Assembly (NCBI RefSeq): GCF_030553305.1
Contig: NZ_JARRAH010000001.1
Coordinates: 2,046,001 to 2,110,000 of the forward strand
Length of the DNA: 64,000 bases
DNA from: Halomarina ordinaria
Lineage (GTDB): Archaea > Halobacteriota > Halobacteria > Halobacteriales > Haloarculaceae
Direction: 5' to 3'
Shown here: positions 34,470 through 42,837 of the stretch, in pieces
How the letters are laid out: each line of letters opens with the position of its first letter
How positions within the stretch are numbered: position 1 is the stretch's first letter
Translations under genes and position numbers: made by a program
Notes under the pieces: generated by a model
What the model saw: the letters and a program-made list of their open reading frames with translations, nothing else
Databases searched by the model: none
Told to the model about the DNA's origin: nothing

Positions 34470-35087
34470 ATGAGCACGACCTCGAACCCGTTCCTCACCA
34501 CCTGGACGCGCACCTCCGAACAGCTCCTCAACAGCGTACTGGCCGCGAACCGGGCCACGGCGGCCGCCTTCGGAGTGCCGGTCGCCGACGCCGAGGGCAC
34601 CGCCGTCGAGGGCACCACCGCCGAGGGGCGACTGCGTCCCGGGGAGGACCTCGCGGAGTGGGACTCCGAGGTCAGCGCCGACTCCCGCGAGGCCCTCTCG
34701 GTCGGCGACGTCGTCCGGTTCTCCAAGACGCTCACCGAGCGCGACATCGAGCGCTTCGCCGCCGCCAGCGGCGACACCAACCGCATCCACCTCGACGCCG
34801 ACTACGCCGCGAAGACCCGCTTCGACGGCCGCATCGCCCACGGGACCCTCGTCTCCGGACTCATCTCGGCGGCGCTCGCCCGGCTCCCGGGCAACGTCAT
34901 CTACCTCTCGCAGGACGTCCAGTTCCTCAAACCGGTCCGCATCGGGGACCGCGTCACCGCCGACGTCGAGGTCGCGGAGGACTTCGACGACGGCCGCTAC
35001 CGCCTCACCACCCGCGTCCTCGACGAGGACGAGGAGGCGGTCATCGACGGCGAGGCGGTCGTCCTCATCGACGCGGCCCCCGAGTAA
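34470..35087 (+). CDS. phaJ: MaoC-type (R)-enoyl-CoA hydratase PhaJ
   Basis: 205 residues. The hot-dog hydratase domain (about 75-200) has FAAASGDTNRIHLDADYAAKTRFDGRIAHGTLVSGL, where D and H of the D-x-N-x-x-H motif are catalytic. A helical N-terminal extension of about 60 residues (TTWTRTSEQLLNSVLAANRATAAAFG) resembles granule-binding or phasin-like segments. It supplies (R)-3-hydroxyacyl-CoA from beta-oxidation intermediates. Divergent from phaR, matching known haloarchaeal pha clusters. Confidence 0.85.
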   Translation: MSTTSNPFLTTWTRTSEQLLNSVLAANRATAAAFGVPVADAEGTAVEGTTAEGRLRPGEDLAEWDSEVSADSREALSVGDVVRFSKTLTERDIERFAAASGDTNRIHLDADYAAKTRFDGRIAHGTLVSGLISAALARLPGNVIYLSQDVQFLKPVRIGDRVTADVEVAEDFDDGRYRLTTRVLDEDEEAVIDGEAVVLIDAAPE

Positions 35088-35135
35088 CCGACGCCGGCGC
35101 GACCCAGTGGTACGGTCACGCTCGTTCTCGCCCGG

Positions 35136-35627
35136 TCACTTCTCGACGGCCAGCAGCGCGACCCGCTCGCAGACGAGCGCCTCCAGGTCCGCGTCGGTCG
35201 CCTCGCGCTCCGCCGCCGTGATACCGTAGTACGACGCGACGCGCTCCTCGTCGTACCCGCCGAGGGTCGACGCGCTCGCGAGACGGTCGGCGACGGCCGC
35301 CGCCGCGTCCGCCTCACCCTCCCCGTCGACGACGACGACCACCGGTCGGTCCTCGCCCTCGCTCACACCGAGGGCGAGCGCCTGGTCTATCTGGCGGCGT
35401 CCGGCGGCGTACAGCAGTATCTCGACGGCCCGGTCGCGTGCGATGGCCTCGCCGCGCTCGCGGGCGCGCGCCGCCAGTTCGACCGCCCGGCGGAGGTGGC
35501 GCTCGCCGACGACCATCCGGGCGTCGAACGCCTGTACCGCACAGCCGTGGGCCTCGCCGACCGCCGCGAGGTCGGCGACGAACGCGTCGACGTCCTCGAC
35601 GGTGACGGTCCCCTCGACCAGTCGCAT
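35136..35627 (-). CDS. cgi121: KEOPS complex subunit Cgi121
   Basis: 163 residues. RAVEILLYAAGRRQIDQALALGVSEG and the AASTLGGYDEERVASYYGIT-like end (ASASTLGGYDEERVASYYGIT) match archaeal Cgi121/TPRKB. It joins Bud32-Kae1 in the KEOPS complex that makes threonylcarbamoyl-A37 on tRNAs. It overlaps the hel308 stop by one base, giving translational coupling. Confidence 0.88.
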   Translation of the reverse strand: MRLVEGTVTVEDVDAFVADLAAVGEAHGCAVQAFDARMVVGERHLRRAVELAARARERGEAIARDRAVEILLYAAGRRQIDQALALGVSEGEDRPVVVVVDGEGEADAAAAVADRLASASTLGGYDEERVASYYGITAAEREATDADLEALVCERVALLAVEK

Positions 35628-37879
35628 CAGAAGTCACCCAGGCTCGACTGGTCCTCCCCCGTCCCCTCGCGCTCCGCGGGCGCCGGCGACGACTCCGCCG
35701 GCGCTGCGTCCGGGTCGGGAGTGACGCCCTCCATCGAGACGTCCTCGCGTCCCGCGTTCTCGAGGACGGTCTCGGCGGTCCGCCGCCGGCCGCGCAGCGC
35801 CGCGAGGACCACCGGTTTCTCCGCCGCCCGGAGGTCGGCGCGCGTCTCCACGCCCGCGTCGAACAGCCGCCGGGCACGCTTTCGACCGACGCCGCGTACG
35901 CCCGCGAGGTCCATCAGCTCCTCCTTCACGCCGTGCTGGACGCGGACGCGTGCCTCGCGGACGGCGGGCGCGACGCCCATGTCGAGTTCGCCCGCGAGGC
36001 GCTCGGCCGCCCCGAGCAACCACTCCGCGGTGTCGACCTTCCCGCGCACGTCGCCGGGGCCGACGCCGTAGCGCTCGGCGATGCGTTCCTCGTCCACCTC
36101 GCTCGCCCAGTCCTCCAGCATCCGGGCGGTCTTGAGCGCCGAGAGCCACTCCTCGAAGCGGCCGTCCTCGAACTCCGAGGGCATCGCGCCGAGGAACTCG
36201 CTCTCGCGTTCGTAAGCGAGCATCGTGTACTCCTCGCGGTCGCCCGACCGCAGGTAGAGTTCGTACATGTCGGGGGTCCGGCAGACGAGGTGATAGAGCC
36301 CCATCGCGGTGGGGGCGCTCGCGCCGCGGAGGCCGTCGACGATCTCGGCGGCGCTCATCGGGTCGAGGTAGAGCCGCGAGACGGTGTGGCCGAGGCTGGT
36401 CGCCGTCAGGTCGTCGCCCGTGCGTTCGAGGAAGTCGTTGACGACGAGGTAGTCGATGACGTTGTCCGTGACGTGTTCGAGTCGCCCCGGTTCGGTCGTC
36501 TGGGCGGCGTACAGCGTCCGGTCGAGGAACTCGAGGACGCCCTCGCGCGACCCGGCGAACCCCGAGGCGACGGTGGCGAGGACGTGCGTCCGGAGGGCGG
36601 GTTCGGCGGCGAGTTTCGAGCGCACCGCCTCGGGGTCCGCCCAGACGTACCGCTCGAACAGTTCGTCGAGTTCGTCGTGGCTGTTGGCGAGCAACAGCGC
36701 CTCGCCGTAGGGGTCGAGGCCCGGTCGTCCCGCCCGGCCGAACATCTGGTGGACCTCGAGCACCGAGAGCGGCGCCATCCCGCCGACGGTCCCGTCGTAG
36801 CGCCGCCAGTCGCGGACGACCACCCGTCGCGACGGGGTGTTGACGCCCGCCGCGAGCGTCGGCGTCGCCGAGACGAGTTTGATGAGGCGGTCGCGGAAGG
36901 CCCCCTCGACCAGCGAGCGGTGGTCGCGCGCGAGGCCGGCGTGGTGGAACGCCGCGCCCCGCTCGACGCAGGCGGCCAGGTCGTCGCTCGTCTCCGTGTC
37001 GCTCACCTCGCGTATCTCCTCGGCGACCGTCTCCAGACGTTCCTCCTCGTCGGGCGTGAGCGCCTCGCCGGTCACGCCCGCGAGACGTTTGGCGGCGGCC
37101 TCCGCGTTCCGCCGGGAGTTGACGAACACGAGCGTCGACCCGCCCTCGTCGAGGGTCTCGCGGGCGATGGCGGCCGTCGGTCGCTCGGAACTGCGCACGG
37201 CGAGTTCGCGGGTGTCGCCGTCGTCGAAGTGCAGCGCCTGGCCGTAGTGGACGCCCGTCCGGAGGTCGATGGGCCGCCAGTCGGAGTCGACGAGTTCGGC
37301 GTCGAGCCAGTCGGCTATCTCGGCGGCGTTCCCGATGGTCGCCGACAGCGCGACGGTCTGGAGCGAGGGGTTCAACTGCCGGAGTTTCGCGAGCGTCACC
37401 TCGAGGGTTGGCCCCCGGTGGGCGTCGTCGACGAGGTGGACCTCGTCGGCGACGACGCACGCCAGGTCGTCGAGCCAGCCCGCACCGTTGCGCACGAGCG
37501 AGTCGACCTTCTCGCTGGTCGCGACGACGATGTCACACGTCGCCAGCCAGTCGCCGTCGGACTCGTAGTTACCCGTCGAGACGCCGACGGTGAGGCCGTA
37601 CGCCTCGAACTGCTCGAACTCGCGCTGTTTCTCGCTCGCGAGCGCCCGCAGGGGGACGATGTACAGCGCCGTCCCGCCCCGGGCGACGCTCGCGAGCATC
37701 GCCAGTTCCGCGATGAGCGTCTTCCCGCTCGCCGTCGGGATGGAGGCGACGAGGCTCTCGCCCTCGGTGACGCCCCGCTCGACCGCCGCCGCCTGCGGCG
37801 GGTAGAGCTCCTCGATGCCGTCCTCGCGGAGGTGTCCCGCCAGCCACTCCGGCACCGCCGGGACGTCTCCTACCTTCAT
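35627..37879 (-). CDS. hel308: DNA repair helicase Hel308
   Basis: 750 residues. Motif I TASGKT (about 49-54), motif II DEVH, motif [14 protein letters not shown], then winged helix, ratchet domain and C-terminal helix-hairpin-helix ([19 protein letters not shown]). 3'-5' helicase acting on stalled forks. The last seven residues, QSSLGDF (744-750), form a PIP-box-like PCNA contact after an acidic proline-rich linker. Start [13 protein letters not shown] was chosen; the longer reading lacks conserved sequence. Confidence 0.94.
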   Translation of the reverse strand: MKVGDVPAVPEWLAGHLREDGIEELYPPQAAAVERGVTEGESLVASIPTASGKTLIAELAMLASVARGGTALYIVPLRALASEKQREFEQFEAYGLTVGVSTGNYESDGDWLATCDIVVATSEKVDSLVRNGAGWLDDLACVVADEVHLVDDAHRGPTLEVTLAKLRQLNPSLQTVALSATIGNAAEIADWLDAELVDSDWRPIDLRTGVHYGQALHFDDGDTRELAVRSSERPTAAIARETLDEGGSTLVFVNSRRNAEAAAKRLAGVTGEALTPDEEERLETVAEEIREVSDTETSDDLAACVERGAAFHHAGLARDHRSLVEGAFRDRLIKLVSATPTLAAGVNTPSRRVVVRDWRRYDGTVGGMAPLSVLEVHQMFGRAGRPGLDPYGEALLLANSHDELDELFERYVWADPEAVRSKLAAEPALRTHVLATVASGFAGSREGVLEFLDRTLYAAQTTEPGRLEHVTDNVIDYLVVNDFLERTGDDLTATSLGHTVSRLYLDPMSAAEIVDGLRGASAPTAMGLYHLVCRTPDMYELYLRSGDREEYTMLAYERESEFLGAMPSEFEDGRFEEWLSALKTARMLEDWASEVDEERIAERYGVGPGDVRGKVDTAEWLLGAAERLAGELDMGVAPAVREARVRVQHGVKEELMDLAGVRGVGRKRARRLFDAGVETRADLRAAEKPVVLAALRGRRRTAETVLENAGREDVSMEGVTPDPDAAPAESSPAPAEREGTGEDQSSLGDF

Positions 37880-38007
37880 TGCGAGGTGGTTGTGCGCCAC
37901 CCGATTTAAAGGGTCGGAGAGGGCGCGTCGGAAGTGAACGCGCGAGCGCACGAGCGCACGGACGCGCCCACCGTCACCGCTATCCCCTCGTTCCTCGAAC
38001 TCCCTCT

Positions 38008-38259
38008 ATGAGAGTCGAGTTCGACCGCGACACCTGCATCGGGATGTACCAGTGCGTCGCCGAGTGGGACGCCTTCGAGCGTAACAAGAGCGAGGGGAAG
38101 GCCGACCTCGCGGACAGCGAGGAGCGCGAAGATGGGCTGTTCGTCCGCGAGGTCCCCGAGGACGCGGCGTTCGACGCGAAGTTCGCCGCTCGGGTCTGCC
38201 CTGTCGACGCCATCACCGTCTACGACGACGACGGCGAACAGCTCGTCCCGTCACCGTAA
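38008..38259 (+). CDS. Small ferredoxin with three cluster cysteines
   Basis: 83 residues. Cysteines lie in DTCIGMYQC and RVCPVDAI. The usual second cysteine of C-x2-C-x2-C is replaced by methionine (C-I-G-M-Y-Q-C), which predicts a [3Fe-4S] cluster, as in the P450-type and similar small ferredoxins. The protein is very acidic. Redox partner unknown; divergent from hel308. Confidence 0.8.
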   Translation: MRVEFDRDTCIGMYQCVAEWDAFERNKSEGKADLADSEEREDGLFVREVPEDAAFDAKFAARVCPVDAITVYDDDGEQLVPSP

Positions 38260-38294
38260 CGTTCGAAAGAAGAGCCGCGAGTGTCGGACCGCGG

Positions 38295-39119
38295 TCAGTC
38301 GTCGGCCGGGGACCCCCTCGGGGGGGTCCGCTCGCCGATGGCCTGGTCGAGGACGCTCCGACTCCGGAGCAGGATGACCCCGAACCCGACCTTCGCCGAC
38401 AGGTCGAGGACCATGAACACGGCCGTCTCGACGCCGAGGCCGACCAGTCCGACCCCCTCGGTCCCGAGAATCCAGACGACGGGGTAGGCCGCCCAGAGGA
38501 CGATGATGACGTTCTTGAGCGTGCTGAACAGTTCCTCGACCTCACTGGGTCGGTCGCTCGCGCTGCGCGAGAGCGTGCCGAGCAGGACGTAGAGCAACAC
38601 GAGGAAGAAGCCCGTGCTGACCCCCCACCAGACGAGGCGGACCGCGTCGGCGCTCAGCCCCAGCGCCCCCTGCGTCGTCAACGTGGCGACGAGGCCCGTC
38701 AGTATCATCCCGACGTCGAGGCCGACGAGCGTCGCGATGGTGTTCCGGTTCGCCCCCGCGAGCAGCGCGAGGTCGAGCAGGAGCAACGGCGTCGTGAACA
38801 GCCAGTCGGCGTAGCGCGCCCAGTAGATGGGCGTCGTCTCGCCGCCTACCTGGATGGTCGTGACGCCGAAGCCGAGCGCCATCGCGAGGTACGCCACCGA
38901 GGCGATGGCGGTGATGAACACCGTGATGATGTAGAACTCCTGTTTGCGTGGATTCTGTTCTCCCCGCCCCTGCTGGACGAAGTAGAGCGTCCCGATGGTC
39001 ATCCCGATGGTCCCGAGCAGCAACCAGAGGCGCTCTCCCCCCGGTTGGTACGCCCCACCCCCCTGCTGGAGCAGTGGTGCCGTCGCTCCGAGTGCAATCT
39101 CTGCAAGTGTAGGTCCCAT
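38295..39119 (-). CDS. bop: Bacteriorhodopsin, light-driven proton pump
   Basis: 274 residues, seven helices. Helix C reads [21 protein letters not shown], giving counterion/acceptor D105 (D85 of Halobacterium), R102 (R82) and donor D116 (D96); the retinal lysine is K243 in DLSAKVGFG, and the release-group glutamates are kept in [14 protein letters not shown]. This set marks an outward proton pump rather than a chloride pump or sensor. Leaderless promoter upstream. Divergent from lycopene cyclase and carotene cleavage genes that make retinal. Confidence 0.95.
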   Translation of the reverse strand: MGPTLAEIALGATAPLLQQGGGAYQPGGERLWLLLGTIGMTIGTLYFVQQGRGEQNPRKQEFYIITVFITAIASVAYLAMALGFGVTTIQVGGETTPIYWARYADWLFTTPLLLLDLALLAGANRNTIATLVGLDVGMILTGLVATLTTQGALGLSADAVRLVWWGVSTGFFLVLLYVLLGTLSRSASDRPSEVEELFSTLKNVIIVLWAAYPVVWILGTEGVGLVGLGVETAVFMVLDLSAKVGFGVILLRSRSVLDQAIGERTPPRGSPADD

Positions 39120-39145
39120 ACTACACGTCAGATACGCGCCGGACG

Positions 39146-39174
39146 CTATTTATTAATTTCTACATATGTTTGGT
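39146..39174 (-). promoter_or_regulatory. bop promoter with UAS-like half-site
   Basis: Toward bop, TATA-like TTAATAAAT lies at 39147-39155, 28-36 bases before the ATG. Further out, ACCAAAC (39168-39174, minus strand) matches the first half (ACCNNAC) of the upstream activating sequence bound by Bat in Halobacterium and lies at similar distance. A second ACCAAAC occurs at 39199-39205. Confidence 0.4.
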
Positions 39175-39304
39175 GCAGCTCGAACACTACTTACAGACGT
39201 TTGGTTTCTACTCGAAATATGGGATATCACGTACGCTCAACACCCTTTTACTGTCGAATCGCTAGTACCGTACGTGGTCGAACGGCCGTCGTCCACTCGC
39301 CCCG

Positions 39305-40066
39305 ATGTCGCTCACCTACCTCGAGTTCCACCTGCTGTTCGTCCTGCCTCCCATCGCACTCCTCGCCGCGACGAGCGAACGCCTCTCGCGCACGGAACTG
39401 TCCGGTCTGGCGCTCATGGCGGCCGTCGCCGTCGTCTACACCGCGCCGTGGGACGACTACCTCGTCTCGCTCGGCGTCTGGCGCTACGGCCCGGGCGTCG
39501 TGAGCGCGCGCCTCGGCGCCGTCCCCGTCGAGGAGTACCTCTTCTTCGTCCTCCAGCCGCTGCTGACGGGGCTGTGGTTCCACCGGGTCGCGCCGCCGCT
39601 CTCGGGGTCGCCGAGTCGCCGCGGTCGGACCCGACTCGTCGGCGTCGCCTGCTGGATCGGCGTCACCCTCGCGGGCGCGGCCCTGCTCACGGTCCCCCGG
39701 GGGTTCTACCTGGGCGCCATCCTCGTGTGGGCCGCCCCGGTCGTCGCCTTCCAGTGGGCCGTCGGCGGGCCGGCGCTGTGGGCGCACCGCCGGACCGTCG
39801 CGCTGGCCGTCGGTGGCCCGACGCTCTACCTCTGCACCGTCGACGCCGTCGCCATCTCGCTCGGCCTCTGGACCATCTCGCCGGCCTCCTCCACGGGGCT
39901 GTCGATACTCGGGTTGCCCGTCGAGGAGGCCGTCTTCTTCCTGCTGACCAACGTCCTGCTCGTCAACGGACTCCTGCTCTTTCACTGGGTGCTCGCCCGA
40001 CTGGCGACCGGCGAGCGCTCTCGTCGGCGACTCGCGCTCGCCGGTCGGGGGGTGCGATGGCGGTGA
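39305..40066 (+). CDS. crtY: Lycopene cyclase, archaeal CrtYcd-fusion type
   Basis: 253 residues, about seven helices in two homologous halves. Paired motifs PWDDYLVSLGVWRYG/PVEEYLFFVLQPLLTGLW and the later ISLGLWTISPASS/GLPVEEAVFFLLTN are the E/D-rich signatures of this membrane cyclase family. Converts lycopene to beta-carotene, substrate for the next enzyme. Its last ten bases overlap the blh start, so translation is coupled. Confidence 0.9.
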   Translation: MSLTYLEFHLLFVLPPIALLAATSERLSRTELSGLALMAAVAVVYTAPWDDYLVSLGVWRYGPGVVSARLGAVPVEEYLFFVLQPLLTGLWFHRVAPPLSGSPSRRGRTRLVGVACWIGVTLAGAALLTVPRGFYLGAILVWAAPVVAFQWAVGGPALWAHRRTVALAVGGPTLYLCTVDAVAISLGLWTISPASSTGLSILGLPVEEAVFFLLTNVLLVNGLLLFHWVLARLATGERSRRRLALAGRGVRWR

Positions 40067-41124
40067 GCTCCCGGACCGCGAGACGGACCGTCCGGCGGAC
40101 GACGACGCGACCCGTCTGGGTCGCCCTCGCCGCGGTCACCGCCCTGGTGGCGCTCGGCCCGCCCGTGCCGACGCTCCTGCTCTACCTCCCGTTCGCCCTC
40201 AGCCTCCTCGTCCTCGGCCTCCCCCACGGCGCCGTCGACCACCTCACGCTCCTCCGCGCTCGCGGCGCGACGGCCGAGGGAGGGCTGTGGCACCTCCTCC
40301 ACGGCGAGACGCGCGACGCGCTCGCGGCCGTCGGTGTCCTCTACTTCGTCCTCGGCGGCGTCTACCTCGTCGGGTGGCTACTCGCGCCCGCCGCCTCGTT
40401 CTGCCTGTTCGTCGCGCTGACCTGGTTCCACTGGGGACAGGGCGACCTCTACGTCCTCGTGTCGCTCGTCGAGGAGACGCACCTCCGGACGCGCGCCCAG
40501 CGGGCGCTCGCGCTCTCGGTGCGCGGCGGCCTCCCGATGGTCGTCCCGCTGGTCGCCGCCCCCGAGCAGTACCGCCGGGTCGCCGCGAGCGCCGTCGCCA
40601 CCGTCGACCCCGGTGCGGCGGCGGCGCTCGACCCCCTCTTCACCCCGACGACCCGGCTCGTCGCGGGGACGGGCCTCCTCGCGCTCTCGGTGGTCGCGCT
40701 CGCCGTCGGCTCCCGGCGCGCCCCCCGCACACGCCCCGCCTGGCGTCTCGACGCGCTGGAGACGGGGCTGCTCTGGGCGTACTTCCTCCTCGTCCCGCCG
40801 ATACTCGCCGTCGGACTCTACTTCTGTCTGTGGCACTCCCTGCGCCACGTCGTCCGCCTCGAACTCCTCGACGCGCGGGCGCGCGACGCGCTCGCCGCCA
40901 GTCGGTCGCTCCCGGCGTTCGGCCGGTTCTCGCGCGACGCCGTCCCGCTCACCGCCGTCGCGCTCTGTCTGTTCGTCGCGCTCGCCGCGTTCCGTCCGAC
41001 GGGGTCGGCGTCGACACTCCTCGGCGTCTACCTCGTCTTCCTCTCGCTGTTGACACTGCCGCACGTCGTCGTCGTGACGCTCCTCGACCGCACGCAGGGC
41101 GTCTGGCGGCCGGGGTCCGCCTGA
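40057..41124 (+). CDS. blh: Brp/Blh-type beta-carotene 15,15'-dioxygenase
   Basis: 355 residues, multi-helix membrane enzyme. Iron-ligand histidines are expected in LGLPHGAVDHL, TWFHWGQGDLY, CLWHSLRHVVRLELLD and LTLPHVVVVTLLD, the four conserved histidine motifs of the Brp/Blh family. Cleaves beta-carotene into two retinals for bacteriorhodopsin. ATG 40057 overlaps crtY; a longer upstream frame is an artefact. Whether it is the brp or blh paralogue cannot be told here. Confidence 0.9.
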   Translation: MAVSSRTARRTVRRTTTRPVWVALAAVTALVALGPPVPTLLLYLPFALSLLVLGLPHGAVDHLTLLRARGATAEGGLWHLLHGETRDALAAVGVLYFVLGGVYLVGWLLAPAASFCLFVALTWFHWGQGDLYVLVSLVEETHLRTRAQRALALSVRGGLPMVVPLVAAPEQYRRVAASAVATVDPGAAAALDPLFTPTTRLVAGTGLLALSVVALAVGSRRAPRTRPAWRLDALETGLLWAYFLLVPPILAVGLYFCLWHSLRHVVRLELLDARARDALAASRSLPAFGRFSRDAVPLTAVALCLFVALAAFRPTGSASTLLGVYLVFLSLLTLPHVVVVTLLDRTQGVWRPGSA

Positions 41125-41149
41125 CGGGGCAGCGACGAGAACAGTCCGG

Positions 41150-42064
41150 TTACGCTATCTTCGAGTACTGCTCGGAGAGTTTCTCCGCCGCGTCGTCGAG
41201 CTGGTCGCGCTCGGTCCCCGAGAGGTCCCACTCGACGACCTCCTCGACGCCGTTCGCGCCGAGTTCGACCGGGACGCCGAGGCCGACGTCGTCCAGTCCG
41301 TACTCGCCGTCGAGGACGAGCGACCCGGGCAGCACCCGGCCCGTGTCGCGGAGGACGGCCTCGACCATGTCGCCGACGCCCGTCGCCGGCCCCCACTCGG
41401 TCGCTCCCTTGCGTTCGATGACCTCCATCGCCGACTCCTGGAGGTCCGAGAGGATGCGGTCGCGTTCCTCCCCGGAGAACTCGGGGTCGCGGCCGTTGAC
41501 GCGGACCTTCGAGAAGACCGGCACCTGCGCGTCGCCGTGTTCCCCGAGGATGGTCGCCTCGACGTTCCGGACGGGCGCGTCGAACTCCCGGGCGAGGACG
41601 TACCGGAAGCGCGCGGAGTCCAGTCGACCGCCGAAGCCGATGACCTGCTGGCGGGCGCGGTCGCCGGCCTCGTAGAGGTGGCGGTTGAGGAGGTCGACCG
41701 GGTTCGACGTGGTGATGGAGACGAAGTCGTCGTTGTACTCCGCGAGCGACGAGCCGATGTTCTCCATGATGGGCGCGTTGTCGCCCGCGAGGTCGATGCG
41801 GGTCTGGCCCGGCTTGCGCGGGATGCCCGCCGTGATGACGACGACGTCGGACCCGGCCGTCGCCTCGTACCCCCCCTGTCGGACGACCGTGTTCGAGTCG
41901 TAGGCGACGCCGTGGTTGACGTCCGCCGCCTGGCCGACCGTCTCGTCTTCCTTGTCCGGGATGTCCACGAAGACGACCTCGTCCGCGACGTCGCGGAGTG
42001 CGATGTTGTACCCGGCGGCGGCTCCGACCGTCCCGGCGGCCCCCACTACGCTAACTTTCGTCAT
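41150..42064 (-). CDS. mdh: Malate dehydrogenase
   Basis: 304 residues. NAD motif [18 protein letters not shown] (about 5-22), active-site loop [16 protein letters not shown] with substrate arginines, NPVDLL, and catalytic histidine in [11 protein letters not shown]. This is the LDH-like (tetrameric) malate dehydrogenase used in the haloarchaeal citric-acid cycle, close to the Haloarcula enzyme type. MTKVSVVG at 42064 is the start, upstream reading lacks conservation. Convergent with blh. Confidence 0.93.
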   Translation of the reverse strand: MTKVSVVGAAGTVGAAAGYNIALRDVADEVVFVDIPDKEDETVGQAADVNHGVAYDSNTVVRQGGYEATAGSDVVVITAGIPRKPGQTRIDLAGDNAPIMENIGSSLAEYNDDFVSITTSNPVDLLNRHLYEAGDRARQQVIGFGGRLDSARFRYVLAREFDAPVRNVEATILGEHGDAQVPVFSKVRVNGRDPEFSGEERDRILSDLQESAMEVIERKGATEWGPATGVGDMVEAVLRDTGRVLPGSLVLDGEYGLDDVGLGVPVELGANGVEEVVEWDLSGTERDQLDDAAEKLSEQYSKIA

Positions 42065-42222
42065 ACCACGTACCTCTGCTCCTGCGCGACCGTTAAAGGC
42101 GTCGAATCCCGGTGTTAGTGCGTCTTGCGCCGACATTGGGTTCGACTATCGTCGTACCGCCGGCACCGCCCGGCGCTCCGGAGAGGGCCACGTTTTTCGG
42201 CCTCGCTACCCTCCCATCTCCC

Positions 42223-42828
42223 ATGAGCGACTTCGACAAGGAAGCGGAGCGCGAGAAGCTCCGGGAGCAGTTCGCGGAGGACGAGCGCCGCCGCGCCGGC
42301 ACCCAGCGCATGAGCGAACTCCTGCTCAAGGGGGCGACGATGACGAACAAGCACTGCGACACCTGCGGCGACCCGGTCTTCCGCTGGCAGGGCGAGGCGT
42401 TCTGTCCGACCTGTTCGTCGGCACAGGAGGCCCAGCAGCGCGCGACCGCCGAACAGGGGGCCGAGGCGACCGCCCCCGACGAAGGACCCACGCCCGACGA
42501 AGCCACCGCCAACGAAGTCCCCGTCGAGACGCCGGACCCGTCCGACGACGCGACGGGGACGCCCGACGCGCCCCGTCCACGGACCGAGCGCGTCGACGGG
42601 GCCGCTGCGCCGGCCCGGCCGTCCGCCGAGCCAGCGTCCGACGCCCCCGACCGTCCGGCCGGCCAGTACGCCGACCTCGCCGCGGCCCGCGAGTCGCTCG
42701 CCCGGACCGTCACCCGGTTCGCGCGCGAGGCCGAGGACGCGGACGACCTCGCACGCGCCCGGGAGTTCCTCGGGGCGGTCGGCGACGCGGCCGACGCCCT
42801 CGCGGCCGTCCGACGCGCCGAGCGCTGA
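42223..42828 (+). CDS. Sjogren/scleroderma autoantigen (p27) family zinc protein
   Basis: 201 residues. N-terminal helix KEAEREKLREQFAEDERRR and zinc ribbon HCDTCGDPVFRWQGEAFCPTC (about 45-65) match archaeal Auto_anti-p27 proteins, known as possible RNA- or centromere-associated zinc proteins in eukaryotes. Then a Pro/Glu/Asp-rich disordered linker of about 90 residues and a helical C-terminal module (SLARTVTRFAREAEDADDLARAREFL). Function in archaea unknown. Convergent with hef. Confidence 0.75.
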   Translation: MSDFDKEAEREKLREQFAEDERRRAGTQRMSELLLKGATMTNKHCDTCGDPVFRWQGEAFCPTCSSAQEAQQRATAEQGAEATAPDEGPTPDEATANEVPVETPDPSDDATGTPDAPRPRTERVDGAAAPARPSAEPASDAPDRPAGQYADLAAARESLARTVTRFAREAEDADDLARAREFLGAVGDAADALAAVRRAER

Positions 42829-42837
42829 CGTCCCGAC

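Noticed and set aside
39166-41124. A 652-residue version of the Brp/Blh gene
   Set aside because: Its first half is the crtY region read in another frame; the membrane enzyme starts at 40057.
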